Under the pieces are notes generated by a model. The model ran no database searches, was not told the origin of the DNA, and saw nothing but the letters and a program-made list of their open reading frames with translations. A DNA stretch of 64,000 bases from Nemorincola sp044225795 (GTDB lineage Bacteria; Bacteroidota; Bacteroidia; Chitinophagales; Chitinophagaceae), in NCBI GenBank assembly GCA_044225795.1, contig JBGAIF010000010.1, forward strand, positions 43,611 to 107,610, given 5' to 3'. The translations under genes and the position numbers were made by a program. Within the stretch, counting starts at the first letter, position 1. The number at the start of each line of letters is the position of its first letter. This document shows, in pieces, positions 8,657-18,118 of this stretch.

Positions 8657-11600
8657 TCAGCGTTCGACAATGATATGGAATATATTATTCGTAATATCTG
8701 AGCGCAAATTGAGTATATACATGCCATTTGCCAATGTGTTGCCAAGCGTAATGCGTTCGTTGATGTTGCCTCCGCGAACTTTTACGTAGTTGCTGTACAC
8801 TGTCTGACCAAGCATATTTGTTATCTCAATTGAAGCTTCAGCATCATTTGTTGTGCCAAGAGATCCTTTAATAATAAACTCACCATTGCTTGGGTTTGGT
8901 AAAACTGATACATCTGATGATGCAGCAGCGACTTGTTTTGTACCAAGATTCAAGAGGTTAACAATATTGTGTTTGCTGGCAAACGTTTCACCGCAAGCGC
9001 CGGTTTTCCTGGCTTCAAAAGTGATCTCGTCATTGTTGAATACGTTATGGTCGACATACATTGTGGTTGTTGCACCAGGTATCGGAGCATTCTTAATGTA
9101 CCACTGATAACTGAAGTTTGCTGTGTTATTCTTTACATAAGCAACAAACGTATCAACCTGGCCAACACCAATTATAGGGCCAAGATGCGATACCACGCTG
9201 TCGATAACGGGAGTAGCAGTATTGTCTACATTCATCACTATCGGATCACTGAATACGGTATCTGCAATCCGGCAACGGTAGTTGCTGCGTAGCATAAAGA
9301 CAATGATATCTTTATCGGCAGGTACATAAGTATAGGTGGTGCCAGATCCTACGAAGGCTCCATTCTTCATCCAGTCATAGCCAGGAGCTGAACCGTCACC
9401 GGATACTGCCGCACTGTATGTAACCGGTGAGCCCTGACAAACATAATTTCCGGGGTCAGCTATTGTGGAAGCTGCCGGCATTATATAAGGCAAGGTATTT
9501 GCAGTAATTGAATTGCTGACAGGAGTTGTAAGCGCACAATGTTCATTGCTTGTCATCCATACAGAAATAACATCCCCCATTACAGGAATATAGTCCAAAG
9601 CATCTGTTGTAGACACGGTAACTCCACGCACCTTCCACACATATGTTGGGGCAGAGCCTCCATTAACGGGAATCGATTTATAGTGGACAACGTCACCAAT
9701 ACAAGATGTTCCATCTGTGCCGGCGATGGTAACAGATGGAATTACTACAGGGTCTTCCGTTACAACCGCCACATCACTCATTGTACTGCTACAGCCAGTG
9801 CCTGTGTTTGTAGCAATAGCGGTATAGATACCCGGCTTCGTTTGCGGTCCAAAAGTTAGAGGCATTCCGGTTCCACCAACAGGGGTTCCGGTCTTAGAAC
9901 CTGAAACATATAGCTGGTAATTGATGCCGGTTTCAGAACCTGTGACATTAACAGGTACTCCTCCGGTACCTATACAGAAATGGCCTCCTCCTGAAACTGA
10001 GTATACAATAGGTGAAGGATTCACTGTAATGAGGCCACTACCCATCATGTTAGAAGTGCAGCCTGTGGTAGTGTTTGTGGCAACAACCGTATAAGTACCT
10101 CCAAGTGTTTGCGCGCCAAAATCGAGAGCCATACCGGTTCCTGCTATTGTTGCTACAGGACTGCCAGAGTTGAGCAACTGATATGAAATGCCGACCTCAG
10201 AGCCAGTCTGAATGATATGGAAGCCCGATAATCCGGCGCACATAATTCCACCTCCTGTGACTGTGTAAATGAGTGGTGCTGTGTTAGCATTAACTGTTAC
10301 TGATCCGGTCATATTTTCGGTGCAGCCGGTAGCAAGATCGGTGCCAATTGCTGTGTAGCTACCGGTAACTGTTTGCAGGCCAAGGTCGAGTATGCCACCA
10401 CTACCACCTACAACAGGACCACCGACAGGTGAGCCTGAATTGATAAGCTGATACGATATGCCCGGTTGTGACCCTGACAAGTAAATGTCAGATCCGGCTG
10501 TTCCCGGACAATAATTGCCACCGCCCTTTATAACATACGGAGCAGGTTTGGCATCTACAACTATACGTGCATTACCGTTCATATTGGTGGTACATCCACT
10601 AACTATCGTATTCGCAATAACTGTGTACGTGCCCGGTGCAGTTTGTAAACCGAAGTTCAACGGACTGCCGGAAACTCCCGGCAAAGTTGCAACTGGTGTT
10701 CCATTGTTCAACAACTGATAGTTCACTCCGGTCATAGAATTTGAAAGCCCAACATTGAGTCCTGTACTTCCGGCACAGTAGCGGCCGCCGCCAGTGACGT
10801 TATAGGCTGTCGGCAACGGATCAACTGTTATTACAACACTACCGGTCATATTCTTTGTACATCCTGTAGTGTTATTGTTTGCTGTTATTGTGTATTTGCC
10901 GGCTGTTAACTGGTTGCCAAATGAAATGGAAGTTCCGGTACCTGTAACAGGAGAGCCCATTTGTATCGTACCGTTCCATAACTGATATTCAATACCTGCT
11001 TCTGAACTGCTTAATCCAACTGGTACACCTACTGTCGTGCCATAGCAATAGCTGCCTCCACCGGTCACTGTATAAGCAACCGGGGTCGGATTCACTATAA
11101 CATTTGCTGATCCTGTCATATTTGATGCACAAGTAGTAGCTGTGTTTGTTGCAACGACGCTATATGTGCCAACCGAACTGATCACCCCGAAGTCAATTGA
11201 AGAGCCGGAGCCAGGTTTAGCGGTGCCGATCATAGCCGATCCTTTCCACAATTGATAACTGACACCAACTTCAGAAAAGCTAAGCCCGATATTAACACCG
11301 GGGTCTCCGGCGCAATACGCGCCGCTGTTGGTTGCAGTAACTGTGTATGCTGTGGGCAAGGCGTTAATTGTAATAGATGGATTGCCGGTCATGGCAGATG
11401 TGCAAGACGTAGTCATATCTGTTGCAATCACATTGTATGCACCTGCTGCAAACTGGCTGGTGAAATTGATTGCAGTACCTGTTCCGTTCTTGCTGTCAAC
11501 CAGGCCTGTGCTATTGTAAAGATCATAACGCACACCGGTCTGGGAACCGCTAAGATGAGGCATTAGGCCAGCACCACCAGCACAATAGTTGCCACCATTG

Positions 11601-14600
11601 GGGGTGGTCAATGTAAACGCCGACGGTGGCAATGTTGAGGCTACGGATGGTGAGCCGGTCATATAATCGGAACATCCGGTAACAGCATCAACAGCAAGAA
11701 CAGTATATGAACCGAGTGCAGTAACATTGTAGTAGTCAATAGGGGAGCCAGTTCCTGAGATGACACCACCTATCGGCGAGCCGGCATTCTGTAACTGGTA
11801 ATTTACCAACACATCGGTGCCATCTAACTGGAGATGAACTCCGGTCGATCCGGTACAATAGGAACTGCTGCCTAGAACTTTAAGGGTATGTGCAGCCGGA
11901 AGTGGTTGTGTATTAACAGTTATTGTGTTAAGCATGTTTGCTGTGCAATTCGTCAGCGGATTTACAGCAACAACGTTATAGCTACCAACATTGGTATATA
12001 CTCCGAAGTCAAGGCTGGAGTTGCCACCTGCCATAGTCGTGAGCTTTGTGATCCCATTGAACCATAATTCGTAATTAATGCCTGTGTTCGCATAATCGAG
12101 GCCTACATGGACACCGGTTCCGCCAGCGCAGTAATTTCCGCCGTTTGATACAGTAACGTTGTGTGCAATAGGCAGTGGATTCCTGGTGATGCTCAATGAA
12201 TTGAGCATGTTAGCTGTGCAGCTTGAAACCGGATCTGACGCGATAACTGTATACGCGCCAGGGTTAGTTTGATAGGCAAAACAAAGGCCGCTACCTGTAC
12301 CAATTGCTATATCTACATTATTACCCAAAGCGTCATAAAGGAAATAACCAAAACCAGATTGAGAACCTGCAATGCACATCTGTATACCCGGAGCTCCCGG
12401 AGCATCGCAATAGTTGCCGGATGCCCCGGAATAGTTGAGCGCATATTTTACAGGAAGCGGATCGACTATAACGAGGGCAGAACCCGCCATTGTATTTGAA
12501 CATTTAGTGGATGGGTCTGTGGCAATTACAGTATAGGTTCCCGCCGTTGTCATACCGGAGAATATATATGGGGAACCAGTGCCGGCTACCGGACCACCCA
12601 CAGGTGTACCGCTGTTGTATAACTGATAATTTATACCAATAGTGGTGAGGTTAAGCTGCATATCTACTCCTGTACCGGAAGCGCAGTAATTTGGCGCGCC
12701 TACATTGCTAATAGTATAAGGAATAGGTAATGTATTTACTGTAAACGGTATTGTGGCTTTGCAACCGGTAGGGAGTATATAATCAATATTTACACTGCCA
12801 GGAGACGCTGAAGTGATATCGCCCGTACCTGATACGTTGGCTACCGATGTATTATTACTGATCCATGCTCCGCCGGGAGTAGCATCATTCAAAGTGGTCA
12901 TGTCTCCGAAACAGATAGCCGACGATCCTGTAATTGGAGCCGGAACCGGGTTGACTGTAACAGGAACAACAGCATAACATCCTGTGACAGGTAGCGTATA
13001 TGTGATATTGACATTTCCGTTCACAATACCGGAAACGACTCCTGTACCCGAAGGGCCAACGGGAACAGACGCAATGCCGGGGTTGGCACTTGACCAGGTT
13101 CCACCTCCACCTACTGTTAATGATGTTGTGCTGTTCATACATACATCCCGGCTACCAATGATAGTACCCGGGGCCGCATTAACGGTAAGGGTGGTAACAG
13201 CCTTGCAGCCGGGTAATGAGGTGTATGTTATCAGGGGATTACTCAGCCCGGATATGCCGGTCACAATACCTGTTCCCGACTCAATGGTGGCAAGGCTTGT
13301 ATTGCTACTGGACCAAAGGCCCCCAGCCAGAGCATCAGACAAGTATGATGAAGCATTGGCGCATAATACCTTTGTGCCTACAATAGCCGCGGGTACAGGG
13401 TCTATTACTATATTTGTGGATGTCATACAACCGGTAGGCAATGTGTACGTGATTGCTGTTGTTCCAGCAGAGACACCAGTCAACTGGCCTGAGAAACTAA
13501 CTATGGTTGCTACAGAAGGATTGCTACTTGTCCATGTGCCCGGGGGGACAGTGGTTCCATCTACCAAGGTAACCGTTGGGTTGTATGCGTCTGTTACACA
13601 GAGTCCGGAAGACGGAACTGTAATAGGCACCGGCACAGGGTTGACAGTTGCCGTTTTAGTAGCATAGCAGCCGGTTGGTAATGTGTAAGACACGGTGGTT
13701 GTACCAAGTGTAACCCCCATAATATTTCCAACACCATCTGCAGTAGCAACAGATGTACTTGCCGTTGACCAAATACCACCGGATGTTGCGTCGGAGTATA
13801 CAACATTTGCACCGAGACATAGATTGGCGTTGCCGGAAATGTTTGCGGGTAGCGGATTGACTGTAACCGGAGTTTTGAGATAACATCCGGCATCAAATGA
13901 ATAGGTGATAACCGCGCTACCCGAAGAAACTCCCGTCACAACGCCAGAACCTGAGACAGTTGCAATCGATGTGCTACTACTTGTCCAGTTGCCGCCAACT
14001 GTAGCATCGCTAAGGCTTGTGGTTGTAGATGGGCATATAGCTGTAGGACCAGTAACTGTGACATTATTGAGTACATTAATGTTCTTGGTCACGTAGCCGC
14101 AACTATTTGTATAGGTCACCGTTGCGGAGCCAATACTTGCGCCAAGCATGTTGCCGGAAGCATCTATTTTTACTATCGAGGTATTGCTCGAACTCCATGT
14201 ACCACCCGGAGTTGCGTCGCTAACAGTAGCACTTTGAAGTTGTGTGCCTGTGATCTGTATGTTGTCAATATAGGCGCTGTTGCCGTATTGCGACTGAGCA
14301 CGAATAAGCAGGTAATTGGTTGAGCCGGTATAGGAGGCCGGTATTGGTACTGTATACTGGTACCAGCCGGAGTAATAGGGTATTGACGGACCGGAAAGAG
14401 ATCCTGTTATTGGCCCATCAGCAGCTCTCGGTACAAAACCCAGGTTTGTGGCGCCTGCGAGCGCATTGGTTGTATTGATAGCTATGACAAAGCCTTCGGT
14501 CGAATACCCGCAGGAGTAAGGGTACCAACCCGAGCCGTCACGAAAAACCCAAAAAGATATCATACCGTTAACTACATTCACCATACTGAAGGGAGATGAC

Positions 14601-15637
14601 CACATGAGTGAGTTGCCGCTATAATCATAGAAGTCGGCTTCTGCAACATATGTGCCGTCTTGTGCCGCGCCGATATAAGGGCTCCAAGTGCTGTATGCGT
14701 CTGTCTGATACCAGATGGATGTAGTACCCTGATAACCCCATCCACTTGGAGGTACTCCATATTCAAAACTTTCGCTTAATAACGTTACAGCGGATGGAGG
14801 GCAAATAGTACCGGCACCAGATATGGCAACAGGAGCAGAAGAGGTATAGCTAAAAGGCAGCGTACTGTAGCAGCTTCCGACGGTATATGATATTGTGGTC
14901 AGGCCGCTGCTGACACCAGTTAGCAGGCCTGTACCAGATATTGTTGCTACAGAAGTATTGCTGCTGGCCCATACGCCACCACCTGTTGCATCAGAAAGTT
15001 GAGTAGTGGTGCTGGATGTACCGCATAATGATGATAATCCGGATATTGAAGAAACAACGCTGATCGTTTGTGTTCCACCTGCAGTAGAAGTGCCGGAATA
15101 GGTAGGGCCATTAGAGTATGTAAATGGTGCCCCCGCCGCATGTGTAATTGCTGAAACAGCAATGGTTCTTCCGTTTGTTGCCGTTGAGGGAATCGTTGCT
15201 GTTATGAAGTAATAGAAGGTATTGTTCTTTGCCTGGTTAAGTGATGCCGACAAGGTGTGAGACCCTGCACCAAGTCCCGTAGTGATTGATCCTACGCTTG
15301 TAGCGCCAACGATAGTGTTGGAATTATTTCTCCACAACGTAAAATTTGTTATGTCTGTGCCGGAAACTGCTGTGCCGGTTGTAGAGAACGTAAACGCAGT
15401 AAAAGGCTGCGCTGTAGAGCCGATGGTGGTGCTGAATGAGTATATCACCATGTCGGTAGCAGGGGCACAGATAGTAGCGACTGAGTTACCACCGCCTGCC
15501 AGTGCAGACGTACCTGCAGCATATGAGCGAACAGAAAGCAGTGGGATTACTACGAAAAGTAGCGTTGCAATCCTGGTGAAAGAGGATGCCAATGTTCCTA
15601 CAAACATTAGTGGCATTTTGTTGTGGAATTGTTTCAT
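8657..15637 (-). CDS. Giant T9SS-exported Ig-like repeat protein (2326 residues)
   Basis: A very large surface or secreted protein. An N-terminal hydrophobic signal (to about residue 41) precedes a beta-rich head. Eight Big_2-like repeats of about 72 residues follow, with the pattern ISG-x-x-x-IC, LSDATPGG-WSSSN, VSG-G-VTGVS, ITYTLPTGC. The second one is split by an insert of about 170 residues starting ESFEYGVPPSGWGYQ, which looks like a MAM/jelly-roll carbohydrate-binding domain. Eleven repeats of a second type, about 90 residues each, follow (YTVTGGG-YCAG, GINYQL-NSGSPVG, GTYTVIATN-TTGC-NMTGS). Three PKD/Ig-like segments and a type A Por sorting domain (VLPNPSNGEF...GMYILNL) end it. Cys spacing in both repeat families suggests one disulfide per repeat. 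It probably follows the arylsulfotransferase-like gene in one transcript (44-bp gap). Confidence 0.85.
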   Translation of the reverse strand: MKQFHNKMPLMFVGTLASSFTRIATLLFVVIPLLSVRSYAAGTSALAGGGNSVATICAPATDMVIYSFSTTIGSTAQPFTAFTFSTTGTAVSGTDITNFTLWRNNSNTIVGATSVGSITTGLGAGSHTLSASLNQAKNNTFYYFITATIPSTATNGRTIAVSAITHAAGAPFTYSNGPTYSGTSTAGGTQTISVVSSISGLSSLCGTSSTTTQLSDATGGGVWASSNTSVATISGTGLLTGVSSGLTTISYTVGSCYSTLPFSYTSSAPVAISGAGTICPPSAVTLLSESFEYGVPPSGWGYQGTTSIWYQTDAYSTWSPYIGAAQDGTYVAEADFYDYSGNSLMWSSPFSMVNVVNGMISFWVFRDGSGWYPYSCGYSTEGFVIAINTTNALAGATNLGFVPRAADGPITGSLSGPSIPYYSGWYQYTVPIPASYTGSTNYLLIRAQSQYGNSAYIDNIQITGTQLQSATVSDATPGGTWSSSNTSIVKIDASGNMLGASIGSATVTYTNSCGYVTKNINVLNNVTVTGPTAICPSTTTSLSDATVGGNWTSSSTSIATVSGSGVVTGVSSGSAVITYSFDAGCYLKTPVTVNPLPANISGNANLCLGANVVYSDATSGGIWSTASTSVATADGVGNIMGVTLGTTTVSYTLPTGCYATKTATVNPVPVPITVPSSGLCVTDAYNPTVTLVDGTTVPPGTWTSSNPSVATIVSFSGQLTGVSAGTTAITYTLPTGCMTSTNIVIDPVPAAIVGTKVLCANASSYLSDALAGGLWSSSNTSLATIESGTGIVTGISGLSNPLITYTSLPGCKAVTTLTVNAAPGTIIGSRDVCMNSTTSLTVGGGGTWSSANPGIASVPVGPSGTGVVSGIVNGNVNITYTLPVTGCYAVVPVTVNPVPAPITGSSAICFGDMTTLNDATPGGAWISNNTSVANVSGTGDITSASPGSVNIDYILPTGCKATIPFTVNTLPIPYTISNVGAPNYCASGTGVDMQLNLTTIGINYQLYNSGTPVGGPVAGTGSPYIFSGMTTAGTYTVIATDPSTKCSNTMAGSALVIVDPLPVKYALNYSGASGNYCDAPGAPGIQMCIAGSQSGFGYFLYDALGNNVDIAIGTGSGLCFAYQTNPGAYTVIASDPVSSCTANMLNSLSITRNPLPIAHNVTVSNGGNYCAGGTGVHVGLDYANTGINYELWFNGITKLTTMAGGNSSLDFGVYTNVGSYNVVAVNPLTNCTANMLNTITVNTQPLPAAHTLKVLGSSSYCTGSTGVHLQLDGTDVLVNYQLQNAGSPIGGVISGTGSPIDYYNVTALGSYTVLAVDAVTGCSDYMTGSPSVASTLPPSAFTLTTPNGGNYCAGGAGLMPHLSGSQTGVRYDLYNSTGLVDSKNGTGTAINFTSQFAAGAYNVIATDMTTSCTSAMTGNPSITINALPTAYTVTATNSGAYCAGDPGVNIGLSFSEVGVSYQLWKGSAMIGTAKPGSGSSIDFGVISSVGTYSVVATNTATTCASNMTGSANVIVNPTPVAYTVTGGGSYCYGTTVGVPVGLSSSEAGIEYQLWNGTIQMGSPVTGTGTSISFGNQLTAGKYTITANNNTTGCTKNMTGSVVITVDPLPTAYNVTGGGRYCAGSTGLNVGLSNSMTGVNYQLLNNGTPVATLPGVSGSPLNFGLQTAPGTYTVIANTIVSGCTTNMNGNARIVVDAKPAPYVIKGGGNYCPGTAGSDIYLSGSQPGISYQLINSGSPVGGPVVGGSGGILDLGLQTVTGSYTAIGTDLATGCTENMTGSVTVNANTAPLIYTVTGGGIMCAGLSGFHIIQTGSEVGISYQLLNSGSPVATIAGTGMALDFGAQTLGGTYTVVATNTTTGCTSNMMGSGLITVNPSPIVYSVSGGGHFCIGTGGVPVNVTGSETGINYQLYVSGSKTGTPVGGTGMPLTFGPQTKPGIYTAIATNTGTGCSSTMSDVAVVTEDPVVIPSVTIAGTDGTSCIGDVVHYKSIPVNGGSAPTYVWKVRGVTVSTTDALDYIPVMGDVISVWMTSNEHCALTTPVSNSITANTLPYIMPAASTIADPGNYVCQGSPVTYSAAVSGDGSAPGYDWMKNGAFVGSGTTYTYVPADKDIIVFMLRSNYRCRIADTVFSDPIVMNVDNTATPVIDSVVSHLGPIIGVGQVDTFVAYVKNNTANFSYQWYIKNAPIPGATTTMYVDHNVFNNDEITFEARKTGACGETFASKHNIVNLLNLGTKQVAAASSDVSVLPNPSNGEFIIKGSLGTTNDAEASIEITNMLGQTVYSNYVKVRGGNINERITLGNTLANGMYILNLRSDITNNIFHIIVER

Positions 15638-15681
15638 AACGTTTAAATTTAAATAGTTTGATCAGTTCAGAGTTACAGATG

Positions 15682-17229
15682 TTACAAGCGGTTAAATATT
15701 AGTTTTTCCATTTCAGTCTTATCTTCAATAATACTTGCCTTATATTGAGGATTTACTCTCCATTTTTTTTCAGTGGCATTCCATTTTTCAGGTAGCGCAC
15801 TCCATATTATCTCCTTGTTCCTGTTCACAATAAATATTTTGCTGTAGGGAGTGCCCATAGATACAAAGAAAGAATTATCGGGCAGCTCAAAAGCGCTGCC
15901 GGCAGCAGACATTGCCATTTGCTTACTATCATCAGCATTACATTCGTATTCCCATACTTTGGAAAGCCTTCCTTTGCCGGAAACGGGTTCCTGCATAACG
16001 GTGACCTTAGGAGATTGCGATATGTCACAACCATTGTTGAAGACGTACAGGTAGCCCTTTTGTGATACGCGACAGTTGTGCTGGTGACAAAACAAATCAT
16101 TCTTTGCCTGAGTACCTGAGCCAAATGTTTCACCATAGGTGGCGATCACTTTGCCTTCCGGATATTTTATTTTGATGATCCGGCTGTTGTTCTTAAAGCT
16201 CAGGTATACTACTGAACGGGCTTTGTCGAAGTAGAACGCATTTACCCTTACATCAAATGCGGGCTTGCCTTTTTCCGGCTTGTAAGCAATAAGGTCAGAT
16301 CCCTTCAGGTAGTCGAGCAGTCTCCATTGCCATATCACCTTGCCATCACCGTCATATTCCACAAGTTTCTCAAAGGCGTATTGTTGATAATCGTCGGTAG
16401 CATGGGCGCTATCTGTAAACTCATACAACGCTTTGTCACCATTTTTTTTCTGCTTGTATCTCCAATAGCGCGTCTCGGCAGTAAGTGCCATGAAATGGCC
16501 GTCAGGTATCTTGTTGAACTGGTGATGGTAAACATAATTTCCATCTGCTTCGTTTTCGGGACCCTTCCACAAAACATCGCCATTATAGCTGATCTCATAA
16601 GCTCGTTTATCATCGAGTAAAAAGGTTATTGTTCCTTCGGGTGACATTTGCAGATCGCGTACCCAGGAGTCAGGTCTTATTTTTCCTTCGATATCCGGAA
16701 GGTACCAGACCACATGTCCCTGCATATCGTACAACGCTTTGTTGCAATCAGAAAAAACATAGGCGTTCTTGTATGCTGCGGCTTCCTTCAGAATGCGCAA
16801 CCGCATTACCGAAGTATCGGTGGCTGTGGCAGAGCCGGTAGTGAAGTGATAAAGCTTGCTGAATCGTTGTGCATAGCCCGTATATGTTACTACTTGCCAT
16901 GTATAGTCATGCCCCCATTCAGGTACTTCAGCAATTGTGCGGCTTCTTACATTTGGTAGTGTGGTGATGATATTTTTCCTGAATGAGTCCGGAGAATTGA
17001 AGTATCCGCTGGCAATGCTGAAAGAAGTTGTAGTAACTGACGCATCTGTCGGAAAAATAAAGCCAACCAACCTATAATTTAGCCTGGCACCGTCGGCAGG
17101 GAAAATATTGTAACCCGAACCGGAAACCGGGTAGTATCCTGTGAATATGCCGGATGGAATTGCAAAACATTTAAAAGCGCATAATACACTTAGTGAAATA
17201 AAAAATATTATGGAGTGTAGTTTAGCCAT
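15682..17229 (-). CDS. Exported arylsulfotransferase-like beta-propeller protein
   Basis: A 515-residue protein with a signal peptide (MAKLHSIIFFISLSVLCAFKCFA). I start it at 17229, not at the longer frame from 17286, because a TACTTTTG promoter box occupies 17284-17291. After an N-terminal beta domain (to about 140) a six-bladed arylsulfotransferase-like propeller is suggested by repeated blade strands (ALYDMQGHVVWYLP, DGDGKVIWQWRLLD, NRNKEIIWSALP) and His-containing motifs at blade ends (YHHQFNKIPDGH, LFCHQHNCRVSQ), the kind of positions used for catalysis in AssT. I cannot verify that all catalytic residues are present, so sulfotransferase activity is an inference; it may only share the fold. 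Confidence 0.65.
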   Translation of the reverse strand: MAKLHSIIFFISLSVLCAFKCFAIPSGIFTGYYPVSGSGYNIFPADGARLNYRLVGFIFPTDASVTTTSFSIASGYFNSPDSFRKNIITTLPNVRSRTIAEVPEWGHDYTWQVVTYTGYAQRFSKLYHFTTGSATATDTSVMRLRILKEAAAYKNAYVFSDCNKALYDMQGHVVWYLPDIEGKIRPDSWVRDLQMSPEGTITFLLDDKRAYEISYNGDVLWKGPENEADGNYVYHHQFNKIPDGHFMALTAETRYWRYKQKKNGDKALYEFTDSAHATDDYQQYAFEKLVEYDGDGKVIWQWRLLDYLKGSDLIAYKPEKGKPAFDVRVNAFYFDKARSVVYLSFKNNSRIIKIKYPEGKVIATYGETFGSGTQAKNDLFCHQHNCRVSQKGYLYVFNNGCDISQSPKVTVMQEPVSGKGRLSKVWEYECNADDSKQMAMSAAGSAFELPDNSFFVSMGTPYSKIFIVNRNKEIIWSALPEKWNATEKKWRVNPQYKASIIEDKTEMEKLIFNRL

Positions 17230-17283
17230 GGCAGAGTAACAGGAACGGTATGACTGATATTCTGAATCAATCATATTATATAT

Positions 17284-17339
17284 CAAAAGTACAATTTTAT
17301 TGTTTGAAATGGGTAGGTATAAATACCTGATATAGGTAT
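17284..17339 (-). promoter_or_regulatory. Promoter box and AGGTAT operator-like repeat
   Basis: TACTTTTG (17284-17291, minus strand) matches TAnnTTTG and drives the arylsulfotransferase-like gene. Just upstream, at the -33 position, lies a perfect inverted repeat AGGTATAAATACCT (17315-17328) plus a third half-site AGGTAT (17334-17339). The rest of the 17230-17596 intergenic gap is AT-rich; on the plus strand TACTTTTA at 17552-17559 is a possible -7 box for the next gene. I see no other gene in this gap. Confidence 0.5.
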
Positions 17340-17596
17340 AGACATGTGTTTTTGTAGAGTTAGTTGGCGTTTATGGAATCTCGCAAAAAATTTATTAATA
17401 TTTGTATTAATTTTTGATTAAAATCTAATGTGAATGCTGTTACATAACTATATGATTAATGTGATTGCGTCGTTGTTAAGCTCATTTTGAGAGTTGTTAA
17501 GAGTTAACACAAATTAGAAGACAAATGTTATTCTCTTTTGAGATATTTTTTTACTTTTATCACACCCTCTTCTCTCAGAACAATCAATAGAATAAT

Positions 17597-18118
17597 ATGA
17601 AAAGACTGCTACTAGTATTTGTAATGCTGACAGGGTATGTAATTTCTTATGCTCAGGCACCGGCAACAGCTACCCCCGCGCCTGCACCTGCACCGGTGAG
17701 AAAAGTCAGGGAGAAAGAAAAGGAGTTGAGGCCAAAGGAGGATATCATAGATTTTATTTTTGCAAAGTCGCAGAAGTATAATGTCCACTTTGCCGAATAC
17801 AAGAGAAATGCGGACACGATATTTTTTAATGCAAAAGTGAAGGCAGAGGTCAACATCAACGAGATAGATACGATCACTGTGACGCCTACGCTTATTACCA
17901 TTGTTTCCAAACTTGGTATCCAGAAATTTAACTACGATAAGAAGAAAATGTGTCCGTACCCGGATCTGCAGTTGCCGCTGGAAGCGCATGACTGGGACTT
18001 CTATGAGGAGAACCTGTATAGCAGGCTAACAAGGGCCTCTCAAGACTATATGAAAGCCCTCAGGCTCGAGCAAGCCATTAAACGCAAGGCAGGCCACGAT
18101 CCCAACGATCCTTACTAG
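17597..18118 (+). CDS. Secreted protein of unknown function, Pro/Ala linker
   Basis: A 173-residue protein I do not recognise. It has a clear signal peptide (MKRLLLVFVMLTGYVISYA, cut before QAP), then a low-complexity Ala/Pro/Thr linker (APATATPAPAPAPVR), a very charged segment (KVREKEKELRPKED) and a small alpha/beta domain rich in Lys and Asp. No Cys pair or catalytic motif stands out. Its stop codon (18116-18118) directly touches the stop codon of the convergent thiolase gene, with no base between. Periplasmic or outer-membrane location is inferred from the signal peptide. Confidence 0.7.
   Translation: MKRLLLVFVMLTGYVISYAQAPATATPAPAPAPVRKVREKEKELRPKEDIIDFIFAKSQKYNVHFAEYKRNADTIFFNAKVKAEVNINEIDTITVTPTLITIVSKLGIQKFNYDKKKMCPYPDLQLPLEAHDWDFYEENLYSRLTRASQDYMKALRLEQAIKRKAGHDPNDPY

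Noticed and set aside
12984..13667. 227-residue plus-strand frame inside the giant repeat gene
   Set aside because: It is the antisense shadow of Thr/Val/Pro-rich repeats (low stop density) and lacks any recognised motif.
17230..17286. Upstream start for the arylsulfotransferase-like gene at 17286
   Set aside because: The extension covers the TACTTTTG box and would push the signal peptide 19 residues inwards.
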